Positions 36,601 to 50,000 of a stretch of 64,000 nucleotides of DNA are shown here, in pieces. Every line of letters starts with the position of its first letter. The first letter of the stretch is position 1. Position numbers and translations under genes: made by a program. Location of the stretch: assembly GCA_964019135.1 (NCBI GenBank), contig OZ025256.1, positions 36,056,035-36,120,034 of the forward strand, read 5' to 3'. The notes under the pieces are model-generated. The model was not told where the DNA came from, did no database searches, and saw only the letters and a list, made by a program, of their open reading frames with translations. This stretch comes from Arenicola marina (taxonomy: Eukaryota; Annelida; Polychaeta; Arenicolidae).

Positions 36601-38122
36601 GTCGTTCCTTGTGGTGCGTTACGGTACTGCACTATGAAACGACGCCGTTCCTTGTGGTGCGTTACCGTACTGCAATAAGAAACGACGTCGTTCCTTGTGT
36701 TGGGTTACCTTACTGCACTAAGAAACGACGTCGTTCCTTGTGTTGCGTTACCTTACTGCACTAAGAAACGACGTCGCTCTTTGTGGTGCGTTAGCGTACT
36801 GCACTAAGAAACAACGTCGTTCCTTGTGGTGCGTTACCGTACTGCACTAAAAACGCCGTCGCTCCTTGTGGTGCGTTACCGTACTGCACTAAGAAACGAC
36901 ATCACCCCTTGTGGTGCGTTACCGTACTGCACTAAGAAACGACGTCGTTCCTTGTGGTGCGTTATCGTACTGCACTTAGAAACGACGTCGCTCCTTGAGG
37001 TGCGTTACCGTACTGCACTTAGAAACGACGTCGCTCCTTGTGGTGCGTTAACGTACTGCACTTAGAAACGACGTCGCTCCTTGTGGTGCGTTACCGTACT
37101 GCACTTAGAAACGCCGTCGTTCTTTGTGCTGCGTTACCGTACTGCACTAAGAAACGCCGTCGTTCCTTGTGGTGCGTTACCGTACTGCACTAAGAAACGA
37201 CATCACCCCTTGTGGTGCGTTACCGTACTGCACTAAGAAACGCCGTCGTTCCTTGTTGTGCGTTACCGTACGGCACTAAGAAACGCCGTCGTTCCTTGTG
37301 GTGCGTTACCGTACTGCACTAAGAAACGACGTCGTTCCTTGTGGTGCGTTACTGTACTGCACTAAGAAACGACGTCGTTCCTTGTGGTGCGTTACCGTAC
37401 TGCACTAAGAAACGCCGTCGCTCCTTGTGGTGCGTTACCGTACTGCACTAAGAAACGACGTCGTTCCTTGTGGTGCGTTACGGTACTGCACTAAGAAACG
37501 ACGCCGTTTCTTGTGGTGCGTTAAAGCACTGCAATAAGAAACGCCGTCGTTCCTTGTGGTGCGTTACCGCACTGCACTAAGAAACGACGTCGTTCCTTGT
37601 GGGGCGTTACCGCACTGCACCAAGAAACGACGTCGTTCCTTGTGGTGCGTTACCTTACTGCACTAAGAAACGACGTCGCTCTTTGTGGTGCGTTAGCGTA
37701 CTGCACTAAGAAACAACGTCGTTCCTTTTGGTGCGTTACCGTACTGCACTAAAAAACGACGTCGTTCCTTGTGGTGCGTTACCGTACTGCACTAAGAAAC
37801 GACGTCGCTCCTTGTGGTGCGTTACCGTACTGCACTAAGAAACGACGCCGTTCCTTGTGGTGCGTTACCGTACTGCACTAAGAAACGACGTCGTTCCTTG
37901 TGGTGCGTTACCGTACTGCACTTAGAAACGACGTCGTTCCTTGTGGTGCGTTACGGTACTGCACTAAGAAACGACGTCGCTCCCTGTGGTGCGTTACCGT
38001 ACTGCACTAAGAAGCGCCGTCGTTCCTTGTGGTGCGTTACCGTACTGCACTAAGAAACGACGTCGCTCCTTGTGGTGCGTTACCGTACTGCACTTAGAAA
38101 CGACGTCGCTCCTTGGGGTGCG
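30205..38122. repeat. Second large duplication in the 43-bp array, copy 1 (partner about 57201-64000)
   Basis: Markers at 30506, 31365, 32139, 34289, 35106, 36826 and 37814 reappear in order at 57502, 58189, 58963, 60167, 60984, 62704 and 63692. Offsets are 26996, then 26824, then 25878 bp. The last equals 602 monomers minus 8 bases, matching the five 42-bp and one 40-bp monomers lying between. Steps between offsets are 4 and 22 whole monomers. The partner is cut by the window end. Confidence 0.9.
32085..34070. repeat. 989-bp higher-order tandem repeat (23 monomers)
   Basis: 32085-33073 repeats at 33074 to about 34070 with offset exactly 989 bp, or 23 monomers. In the distant duplicate around 59.0-60.1 kb this second copy is missing, so the tandem event post-dates the larger duplication or was reversed in one copy. 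Confidence 0.88.
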
Positions 38123-41100
38123 TTACCGTACTGCACTTAGAAACGACGTCGCTCCTTGTGGTGCGTTACCGTACTGCACTTAGAAACGACGTCGCTCCTT
38201 GTGGTGCGTTACCGTACTGCACTTAGAAACGCCGTCGTTCCTTGTGCTGCGTTACCGTACTGCACTAAGAAACGCCGTCGTTCCTTGTGGTGCGTTACCG
38301 TACTGCACTTAGAAACGCCGTCGTTCCTTGTGGTGCGTTACCGTACTGCACTAAGAAACGACGTCGTTCCTTGTGGTGCGTTACTGTACTGCACTAAGAA
38401 ACGACGTCGTTCCTTGTGGTGCGTTACCGTACCGCACTAAGAAACGACATCGCTCCTTTTGGTGCGTTACCGTACTGCACTTAGAAACGACGTCGCTCCT
38501 TGTGGTGCGTTACCGTACTGCACTAAGAAACGACGTCGTTCCTTGTGGTGCGTTACCGTACCGCACTAAGAAACGACATCGCTCCTTTTGGTGCGTTACC
38601 GTACTGCACTTAGAAACGACGTCGCTCCTTGTGATGCCTTACGGTACTGCACTAAGAAACGACGTCGCTCCTTGTGGTGCGTTACCGTACTGCACTAAGA
38701 AACGTCGTCGCTCCTTGTGGTGCGTTACCGTACGGCACTAAGAAACGCCGTCGCTCCTTGTGGTGCGTTACCGTACTGCACTAAGAAACGCCGTCGTTCT
38801 TTGTGGTGCGTTACCGTACTGCACTAAGAAACGCCGTCGTTCCTTGTGGTGCGTTACCGTACGGCACTTAGAAACGACGTCGTTCCTTGTGGTGCGTTAC
38901 CGTACTGCACTAAGAAACGCCGTCGCTCCTTGTGGTGCGTTACCGTACTGCACTTAGAAACGACGTCGTTCCTTGTGGTGCGTTACCGTACTGCACTAAG
39001 AAACGACGTCGTTCCTTGTGGTGCGTTACCGTACTGCACTAAGAAACGCCGTCGCTCCTTGTGGTGCGTTACCGTACTGCACTAAGAAACGCCGTCGCTC
39101 CTTGTGGTGCGTTACCGTACTGCACTAAGAAACGCCGTCGCTCCTTGTGGTGCGTTACCGTACTGCACTAAGAAACGCCGTCGCTCCTTGTGGTGCGTTA
39201 CCGTACTGCACTAAGAAACGCCGTGGCTCCTTGTGGTGCGTTACCGTACTGCACTAAGAAACGCCGTCGCTCCTTGTGGTGCGTTACCGTACTGCACTTA
39301 GAAACGACGTCGCTCCTTGTGGTGCGTTACCGTACTGCACTTAGAAACGCCGTCGTTCCTTGTGCTGCGTTACCGTACTGCACTAAGAAACGCCGTCGTT
39401 CCTTGTGGTGCGTTACCGTACTGCACTTAGAAACGCCGTCGTTCCTTGTGGTGCGTTACCGTACTGCACTAAGAAACGACGTCGTTCCTTGTGGTGCGTT
39501 ACTGTACTGCACAAAGAAACGACGTCGTTCCTTGTGGTGCGTTACCGTACCGCACTAAGAAACGACATCGCTCCTTTTGGTGCGTTACCGTACTGCACTT
39601 AGAAACGACGTCGCTCCTTGTGGTGCGTTACCGTACTGCACTAAGAAACGACGTCGTTCCTTGTGGTGCGTTACCGTACCGCACTAAGAAACGACATCGC
39701 TCCTTGTGGTGCGTTACCGTACTGCACTAAGAAACGACGTCGTTCCTTGTGGTGCGTTACCGTACTGCACTAAGAAACGACGTCGCTCCTTGTGGTGCGT
39801 TACCGTACTGCACTAAGAAACGACGTCGTTCCTTGTGGTGCGTTACCGTACTGCACTAAGAAACGACGTCGTTCCTTGTGGTGCGTTACCGTACTGCACT
39901 TAGAAACGACGTCGTTCCTTGTGGTGCGTTACGGTACTGCACTAAGAAACGACGTCGCTCCTTGTGGTGCGTTACCGTACTGCACTAAGAAACGACGTCG
40001 CTCCTTGTGGTGCGTTACCGTACTGCACTAAGAAGCGCCGTCGTTCCTTGTGGTGCGTTACCGTACTGCACTTAGAAACGACGTCGCTCCTTGTGGTGGG
40101 TTACCGTACTGCACTAAGAAACGACGTCGCTCCTTGTGGTGCGTTACCGTACTGCACTTAGAAACGCCGTCGTTCCTTGTGCTGCGTTACCGTACTGCAC
40201 TAAGAAACGCCGTCGTTCCTTGTGGTGCGTTACCGTACTGCACTAAGAAACGCCGTCGTTCCTTGTGGTGCGTTACCGTACTGCACTAAGAAACGACGTC
40301 GTTCCTTGTGGTGCGTTACCGTACTGCACTAAAAAACGACGTCATTCCTTGTGGTGCGTTACCGTACTGCACTAAGAAACGCCGTCGTTCCTTGTGGTGC
40401 GTTACCGTACTGCACTAAGAAACGACGTCGTTCCTTGTGGTGCGTTACTGTACTGCACTAAGAAACGACGTCGTTCCTTGTGGTGCGTTACGGTACTGCA
40501 CTATGAAACGACGCCGTTCCTTGTGGTGCGTTACCGTACTGCAATAAGAAACGACGTCGTTCCTTGTGTTGGGTTACCTTACTGCACTAAGAAACGACGT
40601 CGTTCCTTGTGGTGCGTTACCTTACTGCACTAAGAAACGACGTCGCTCTTTGTGGTGCGTTAGCGTACTGCACTAAGAAACAACGTCGTTCCTTGTGGTG
40701 CGTTACCGTACTGCACTAAAAACGCCGTCGCTCCTTGTGGTGCGTTACCGTACTGCACTAAGAAACGACATCACCCCTTGTGGTGCGTTACCGTACTGCA
40801 CTAAGAAACGACGTCGTTCCTTGTGGTGCGTTATCGTACTGCACTTAGAAACGACGTCGCTCCTTGAGGTGCGTTACCGTACTGCACTTAGAAACGACGT
40901 CGCTCCTTGTGGTGCGTTAACGTACTGCACTTAGAAACGACGTCGCTCCTTGTGGTGCGTTACCGTACTGCACTTAGAAACGCCGTCGTTCTTTGTGCTG
41001 CGTTACCGTACTGCACTAAGAAACGCCGTCGTTCCTTGTGGTGCGTTACCGTACTGCACTAAGAAACGACATCACCCCTTGTGGTGCGTTACCGTACTGC

Positions 41101-42664
41101 ACTAAGAAACGCCGTCGTTCCTTGTTGTGCGTTACCGTACGGCACTAAGAAACGCCGTCGTTCCTTGTGGTGCGTTACCGTACTGCACTAAGAAACGACG
41201 TCGTTCCTTGTGGTGCGTTACTGTACTGCACTAAGAAACGACGTCGTTCCTTGTGGTGCGTTACCGTACTGCACTAAGAAACGCCGTCGCTCCTTGTGGT
41301 GCGTTACCGTACTGCACTAAGAAACGACGTCGTTCCTTGTGGTGCGTTACGGTACTGCACTAAGAAACGACGCCGTTTCTTGTGGTGCGTTAAAGCACTG
41401 CAATAAGAAACGCCGTCGTTCCTTGTGGTGCGTTACCGCACTGCACTAAGAAACGACGTCGTTCCTTGTGGGGCGTTACCGCACTGCACCAAGAAACGAC
41501 GTCGTTCCTTGTGGTGCGTTACCTTACTGCACTAAGAAACGACGTCGCTCTTTGTGGTGCGTTAGCGTACTGCACTAAGAAACAACGTCGTTCCTTTTGG
41601 TGCGTTACCGTACTGCACTAAAAAACGACGTCGTTCCTTGTGGTGCGTTACCGTACTGCACTAAGAAACGACGTCGCTCCTTGTGGTGCGTTACCGTACT
41701 GCACTAAGAAACGACGCCGTTCCTTGTGGTGCGTTACCGTACTGCACTAAGAAACGACGTCGTTCCTTGTGGTGCGTTACCGTACTGCACTTAGAAACGA
41801 CGTCGTTCCTTGTGGTGCGTTACGGTACTGCACTAAGAAACGACGTCGCTCCCTGTGGTGCGTTACCGTACTGCACTAAGAAGCGCCGTCGTTCCTTGTG
41901 GTGCGTTACCGTACTGCACTAAGAAACGACGTCGCTCCTTGTGGTGCGTTACCGTACTGCACTTAGAAACGACGTCGCTCCTTGGGGTGCGTTACCGTAC
42001 TGCACTTAGAAACGACGTCGCTCCTTGTGGTGCGTTACCGTACTGCACTTAGAAACGACGTCGCTCCTTGTGGTGCGTTACCGTACTGCACTTAGAAACG
42101 CCGTCGTTCCTTGTGCTGCGTTACCGTACTGCACTAAGAAACGCCGTCGTTCCTTGTGGTGCGTTACCGTACTGCACTTAGAAACGCCGTCGTTCCTTGT
42201 GGTGCGTTACCGTACTGCACTAAGAAACGACGTCGTTCCTTGTGGTGCGTTACTGTACTGCACTAAGAAACGACGTCGTTCCTTGTGGTGCGTTACCGTA
42301 CCGCACTAAGAAACGACATCGCTCCTTTTGGTGCGTTACCGTACTGCACTTAGAAACGACGTCGCTCCTTGTGGTGCGTTACCGTACTGCACTAAGAAAC
42401 GACGTCGTTCCTTGTGGTGCGTTACCGTACCGCACTAAGAAACGACATCGCTCCTTTTGGTGCGTTACCGTACTGCACTTAGAAACGACGTCGCTCCTTG
42501 TGATGCCTTACGGTACTGCACTAAGAAACGACGTCGCTCCTTGTGGTGCGTTACCGTACTGCACTAAGAAACGCCGTCGCTCCTTGTGGTGCGTTACCGT
42601 ACGGCACTAAGAAACGCCGTCGCTCCTTGTGGTGCGTTACCGTACTGCACTAAGAAACGCCGTC
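35420..42664. repeat. 3869-bp higher-order tandem repeat (90 monomers)
   Basis: 35420-39288 repeats from 39289 to about 42664 with offset 3869 bp, which is 90 monomers minus one base from one 42-bp monomer. Shared markers: ACCGTACCGCAC, GACATCGCTCC, GATGCCTTACGG, GGTGGGTTACC and GTTAAAGCACTGC. A private difference is CGTCGTCGCTCC at about 38703, which is CGCCGTCGCTCC in the second copy. Confidence 0.9.
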
Positions 42665-45070
42665 GTTCCTTGTGGTGCGTTACCGTACTGCACTAAGAAA
42701 CGACGTCGTTCCTTGTGGTGCGTTACCGTACTGCACTAAAAAACGACGTCATTCCTTGTGGTGCGTTACCGTACTGCACTAAGAAACGCCGTCGTTCCTT
42801 GTGGTGCGTTACCGTACTGCACTAAGAAACGACGTCGTTCCTTGTGGTGCGTTACTGTACTGCACTAAGAAACGACGTCGTTCCTTGTGGTGCGTTACGG
42901 TACTGCACTATGAAACGACGCCGTTCCTTGTGGTGCGTTACCGTACTGCAATAAGAAACGACGTCGTTCCTTGTGTTGGGTTACCTTACTGCACTAAGAA
43001 ACGACGTCGTTCCTTGTGGTGCGTTACCTTACTGCACTAAGAAACGACGTCGCTCTTTGTGGTGCGTTAGCGTACTGCACTAAGAAACAACGTCGTTCCT
43101 TGTGGTGCGTTACCGTACTGCACTAAAAACGCCGTCGCTCCTTGTGGTGCGTTACCGTACTGCACTAAGAAACGACATCACCCCTTGTGGTGCGTTACCG
43201 TACTGCACTAAGAAACGACGTCGTTCCTTGTGGTGCGTTATCGTACTGCACTTAGAAACGACGTCGCTCCTTGAGGTGCGTTACCGTACTGCACTTAGAA
43301 ACGACGTCGCTCCTTGTGGTGCGTTAACGTACTGCACTTAGAAACGACGTCGCTCCTTGTGGTGCGTTACCGTACTGCACTTAGAAACGCCGTCGTTCTT
43401 TGTGCTGCGTTACCGTACTGCACTAAGAAACGCCGTCGTTCCTTGTGGTGCGTTACCGTACTGCACTAAGAAACGACATCACCCCTTGTGGTGCGTTACC
43501 GTACTGCACTAAGAAACGCCGTCGTTCCTTGTTGTGCGTTACCGTACGGCACTAAGAAACGCCGTCGTTCCTTGTGGTGCGTTACCGTACTGCACTAAGA
43601 AACGACGTCGTTCCTTGTGGTGCGTTACTGTACTGCACTAAGAAACGACGTCGTTCCTTGTGGTGCGTTACCGTACTGCACTAAGAAACGCCGTCGCTCC
43701 TTGTGGTGCGTTACCGTACTGCACTAAGAAACGACGTCGTTCCTTGTGGTGCGTTACGGTACTGCACTAAGAAACGACGCCGTTTCTTGTGGTGCGTTAA
43801 AGCACTGCAATAAGAAACGCCGTCGTTCCTTGTGGTGCGTTACCGCACTGCACTAAGAAACGACGTCGTTCCTTGTGGGGCGTTACCGCACTGCACCAAG
43901 AAACGACGTCGTTCCTTGTGGTGCGTTACCTTACTGCACTAAGAAACGACGTCGCTCTTTGTGGTGCGTTAGCGTACTGCACTAAGAAACAACGTCGTTC
44001 CTTTTGGTGCGTTACCGTACTGCACTAAAAAACGACGTCGTTCCTTGTGGTGCGTTACCGTACTGCACTAAGAAACGACGTCGCTCCTTGTGGTGCGTTA
44101 CCGTACTGCACTAAGAAACGACGCCGTTCCTTGTGGTGCGTTACCGTACTGCACTAAGAAACGACGTCGTTCCTTGTGGTGCGTTACCGTACTGCACTTA
44201 GAAACGACGTCGTTCCTTGTGGTGCGTTACGGTACTGCACTAAGAAACGACGTCGCTCCCTGTGGTGCGTTACCGTACTGCACTAAGAAGCGCCGTCGTT
44301 CCTTGTGGTGCGTTACCGTACTGCACTAAGAAACGACGTCGCTCCTTGTGGTGCGTTACCGTACTGCACTTAGAAACGACGTCGCTCCTTGGGGTGCGTT
44401 ACCGTACTGCACTTAGAAACGACGTCGCTCCTTGTGGTGCGTTACCGTACTGCACTTAGAAACGACGTCGCTCCTTGTGGTGCGTTACCGTACTGCACTT
44501 AGAAACGCCGTCGTTCCTTGTGCTGCGTTACCGTACTGCACTAAGAAACGCCGTCGTTCCTTGTGGTGCGTTACCGTACTGCACTTAGAAACGCCGTCGT
44601 TCCTTGTGGTGCGTTACCGTACTGCACTAAGAAACGACGTCGTTCCTTGTGGTGCGTTACTGTACTGCACTAAGAAACGACGTCGTTCCTTGTGGTGCGT
44701 TACCGTACCGCACTAAGAAACGACATCGCTCCTTTTGGTGCGTTACCGTACTGCACTTAGAAACGACGTCGCTCCTTGTGGTGCGTTACCGTACTGCACT
44801 AAGAAACGACGTCGTTCCTTGTGGTGCGTTACCGTACCGCACTAAGAAACGACATCGCTCCTTTTGGTGCGTTACCGTACTGCACTTAGAAACGACGTCG
44901 CTCCTTGTGATGCCTTACGGTACTGCACTAAGAAACGACGTCGCTCCTTGTGGTGCGTTACCGTACTGCACTAAGAAACGCCGTCGCTCCTTGTGGTGCG
45001 TTACCGTACGGCACTAAGAAACGCCGTCGCTCCTTGTGGTGCGTTACCGTACTGCACTAAGAAACGCCGT
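40258..45070. repeat. 2407-bp higher-order tandem repeat (56 monomers)
   Basis: 40258-42664 repeats from 42665 to about 45070, offset 2407 bp (56 monomers minus one). The array then follows 38760-39260 at offset 6276 bp, which is the sum 3869 + 2407. The joint shows that the 2407-bp unit is an internally shortened form of the 3869-bp unit. Confidence 0.9.
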
Positions 45071-47056
45071 CGTTCTTTGTGGTGCGTTACCGTACTGCAC
45101 TAAGAAACGCCGTCGTTCCTTGTGGTGCGTTACCGTACGGCACTTAGAAACGACGTCGTTCCTTGTGGTGCGTTACCGTACTGCACTAAGAAACGCCGTC
45201 GCTCCTTGTGGTGCGTTACCGTACTGCACTTAGAAACGACGTCGTTCCTTGTGGTGCGTTACCGTACTGCACTAAGAAACGACGTCGTTCCTTGTGGTGC
45301 GTTACCGTACTGCACTAAGAAACGCCGTCGCTCCTTGTGGTGCGTTACCGTACTGCACTAAGAAACGCCGTCGCTCCTTGTGGTGCGTTACCGTACTGCA
45401 CTAAGAAACGCCGTCGCTCCTTGTGGTGCGTTACCGTACTGCACTAAGAAACGCCGTCGCTCCTTGTGGTGCGTTACCGTACTGCACTAAGAAACGCCGT
45501 GGCTCCTTGTGGTGCGTTACCGTACTGCACTAAGAAACGCCGTCGCTCCTTGTGGTGCGTTACCGTACTGCACTAAGAAACGACGTCGCTCCTTGTGGTG
45601 CGTTACCGTACTGCACTAAGAAACGCCATCGCTCCTTGTGGTGCGTTACCGTACTGCGCTAAGAAACGCCGTCGCTCCTTGTGGTGCGTTACCGTACTGC
45701 ACTAAGAAACGCCGTCGCTCCTTGTGGTGCGTTACCGTACTGCACTAAGAAACGCCGTCGCTTCCTGTGGTGCGTTACCGTACTGCACTAAGAAACGCCG
45801 TCGCTCCTTGTGGTGCGTTACCGTACTGCACTAAGAAACGCCGTCGCTCCTTGCGGTGCGTTACCGTACTGCACTAAGAAACGCCGTCGCTCCTTGTGGT
45901 GCGTTACCGTACTGCACTAAGAAACGCCGTCGCTCCTTGTGGTGCGTTACCGTACTGCACTAAGAAACGCCGTCGCTCCTTGTTTTGCGTTACCGTACTG
46001 CACTAAGAATCGACGTCGTTCCTTGTGGTGCGTTATCGTACTGCGCTTAGAAACGCCGTCGTTCCTTGTGGTGCGTTACCGTACTGCACTAAGAAACGCC
46101 GTCGTTCCTTGTGGTGCGTTACCGTACGGCACTTAGAAACGACGTCGTTCCTTGTGGTGCGTTACCGTACTGCGCTAAGAAACGACGTCGCTCCTTGTGG
46201 TGCGTTACCGTACTGCACTAAGAAACGCCGTCGCTCCTTGTGGTGCGTTACCGTACTGCACTAAGAAACGCCGTCGCTCCTTGTGGTGCGTTACCGTACT
46301 GCACTAAGAAACGCCGTCGTTCCTTGTGGTGCGTTACCGTACTGCACTAAGAAACGACGTCGCTCCTTGTGGTGCGTTACCGTACTGCACTAAGAAGCGC
46401 CGTCGCTTCTTGTGGTGCGTTACCGTACTGCACTAAGAAACGACGTCACTCCTTGTGGTGCGTTACCGTACTGCACTAAGAAACGACGTCGCTCCTTGTG
46501 GTGCGTTACCGTACTGCACTAAGAAACACCGTCGCTCCTTGTGGTGCGTTACCGTACTGCACTAAGAAACGCCGTCGCTCCTTGTGGTGCGTTACCATAC
46601 TGCACTAAGAAACGCCGTCGCTCCTTGTGGTGCGTTACCGTACTGCACTAAGAAACGCCGTCGTTCCTTGTGGTGCGTTACCGTACTGCACTAAGAAACG
46701 ACGTCGCTCCTTGTGGTGCGTTACCGTACTGCACTAAGAAACGACGTCGCTCCTTGTGGTGCGTTACGGTACTGCACTAAGAAACGACGTCGCTCCTTGT
46801 GGTGCGTTACCGTACTGCACTAAGAAACGCCGTCGCTCCTTGTGGTGCGTTACCGTACTGCACTAAGAAACGCCGTCGCTCCTTGTGGTGCGTTACCATA
46901 CTGCACTAAGAAACGCCGTCGCTCCTTGTGGTGCGTTACCGTACTGCACTAAGAAACGCCGTCGTTCCTTGTGGTGCGTTACCGTACTGCACTAAGAAAC
47001 GACGTCGCTCCTTGTGGTGCGTTACCGTACTGCACTAAGAAACGTCGTCGCTCCTT

Positions 47057-50000
47057 GTGGTACGTTACCGTACTGCACTAAGAAACGACGTCGCTCCTTG
47101 TGGTGCGTTGCCGTACTGCACTAAGAAACGACGTCGCTCCTTGTGGTGCGTTACCGTAATGCACTTAGTAACACCGTCGCTCCTTGTGGTGCGTTACCGT
47201 ACTGCACTAAGAAACGCCGTCGCTCCTTGTGGTGCGTTACCGTACGGCACTAAGAAACGCCGTCGCTCCTTGTGGTGCGTTACCGTACTGCACTAAGAAA
47301 CGCCGTCGCTCCTTGTGGTGCGTTACCGTACGGCACTAAGAAACGCCGTCGCTCCTTGTGGTGCGTTACCGTACTGCACTAAGAAACGCCGTCGTTCTTT
47401 GTGGTGCGTTACCGTACTGCACTAAGAAACGCCGTCGTTCCTTGTGGTGCGTTACCGTACGGCACTTAGAAACGACGTCGTTCCTTGTGGTGCGTTACCG
47501 TACTGCACTAAGAAACGCCGTCGCTCCTTGTGGTGCGTTACCGTACTGCACTTAGAAACGACGTCGTTCCTTGTGGTGCGTTACCGTACTGCACTAAGAA
47601 ACGACGTCGCTCCTTGTGGTGCGTTACCGTACTGCACTAAGAAACGCCGTCGCTCCTTGTGGTGCGTTACCGTACTGCACTAAGAAACGCCGTCGCTCCT
47701 TGTGGTGCGTTACCGTACTGCACTAAGAAAAGCCGTCGCTCCTTGTGGTGCGTTACCGTACTGCACTAAGAAACGCCGTCGCTCCTTGTGGTGCGTTACC
47801 GTACTGCACTAAGAAACGCCGTCGCTCCTTGTGGTGCGTTACCGTACTGCACTAAGAAACGACGTCGCTCCTTGTGGTGCGTTACCGTACTGCACTAAGA
47901 AACGCCATCGCTCCTTGTGGTGCGTTACCGTACTGCGCTAAGAAACGCCGTCGCTCCTTGTGGTGCGTTACCGTACTGCACTAAGAAACGCCGTCGCTCC
48001 TTGTGGTGCGTTACCGTACTGCACTAAGAAACGCCGTCGCTTCCTGTGGTGCGTTACCGTACTGCACTAAGAAACGCCGTCGTTCCTTGTGGTGCGTTAC
48101 CGTACGGCACTTAGAAACGACGTCGTTCCTTGTGGTGCGTTACCGTACTGCGCTAAGAAACGACGTCGCTCCTTGTGGTGCGTTACCTTAATGCACTAAG
48201 AAACGCCGTCGCTCCTTGTGGTGCGTTACCGTACTGCACTAAGAAACGACGTCGCTCCTTGTGGTGCGTTACCGTACTGCACTAAGAAACGCCGTCGTTC
48301 CTTGTGGTGCGTTACCGTACTGCACTAAGAAACGACGTCGCTCCTTATGGTGCGTTACCGTACTGCACTAAGAAACGCCGTCGCTCCTTGTGGTGCGTTA
48401 CCGTACTGCACTAAGAAACGCCGTCGCTCTTTGTGGTGCGTTACCGTACTGCACTAAGAAACGCCGTCGCTCCTTGTGGTGCGTTACCGTACTGCACTAA
48501 GAAACGCCGTCGCTCCTTGTGGTGCGTTACCGTACTGCACTAAGAAACGACGTCGCTCCTTGTGGTGCGTTACCGTACTGCACTAAGAAACGTCGTCGCT
48601 CCTTGTGGTACGTTACCGTACTGCACTAAGAAACGACGTCGCTCCTTGTGGTGCGTTGCCGTACTGCACTAAGAAACGACGTCACTCCTTGTGGTGCGTT
48701 ACCGTAATGCACTTAGTAACACCGTCGCTCCTTGTGGTGCGTTACCGTACTGCACTAAGAAACGCCGTCGCTCCTTGTGGTGCGTTACCGTACGGCACTA
48801 AGAAACGCCGTCGCTCCTTGTGGTGCGTTACCGTACTGCACTAAGAAACGCCGTCGCTCCTTGTGGTGCGTTACCATACTGCACTAAGAAACGCCGTCGC
48901 TCCTTGTGGTGCGTTACCGTACTGCACTAAGAAACGACGTCGCTCCTTGTGGTGCGTTGCCGTACTGCACTAAGAAACGACGTCGCTCCTTGTGGTGCGT
49001 TACCGTAATGCACTTAGTAACACCGTCGCTCCTTGTGGTGCGTTACCGTACGGCACTAAGAAACGCCGTCGCTCCTTGTGGTGCGTTACCGTACTGCACT
49101 AAGAAACGCCGTCGCTCCTTGTGGTGCGTTACCATACTGCACTAAGAAACGCCGTCGCTCCTTGTGGTGCGTTACCGTACTGCACTAAGAAACGACGTCG
49201 CTCCTTGTGGTGCGTTGCCGTACTGCACTAAGAAACGACGTCGCTCCTTGTGGTGCGTTACCGTAATGCACTTAGTAACACCGTCGCTCCTTGTGGTGCG
49301 TTACCGTACTGCACTAAGAAACGCCGTCGCTCCTTGTGGTGCGTTACCGTACGGCACTAAGAAACGCCGTCGCTCCTTGTGGTGCGTTACCGTACTGCAC
49401 TAAGAAACGCCGTCGTTCTTTGTGGTGCGTTACCGTACTGCACTAAGAAACGCCGTCGTTCCTTGTGGTGCGTTACCGTACGGCACTTAGAAACGACGTC
49501 GTTCCTTGTGGTGCGTTACCGTACTGCACTAAGAAACGCCGTCGCTCCTTGTGGTGCGTTACCGTACTGCACTTAGAAACGACGTCGTTCCTTGTGGTGC
49601 GTTACCGTACTGCACTAAGAAACGATGTCGCTCCTTGTGGTGCGTTAGCGTACTGCACTAAGAAACGCCGTCGCTCCTTGTGGTGCGTTACCGTACTGCA
49701 CTAAGAAACGCCGTCGCTCCTTGTGGTGCGTTACCGTACTGCACTAAGAAACGCCGTCGCTCCTTGTGGTGCGTTACCGTACTGCACTAAGAAACGCCGT
49801 CGCTCCTTGTTTTGCGTTACCGTACTGCACTAAGAAACGCCGTCGCTCCTTGTGGTGCGTTACCGTACTGCACTAAGAAACGACGTCGCTCCTTGTGGTG
49901 CGTTACCGTACTGCACTAAGAAACGCCATCGCTCCTTGTGGTGCGTTACCGTACTGCGCTAAGAAACGCCGTCGCTCCTTGTGGTGCGTTACCGTACTGC

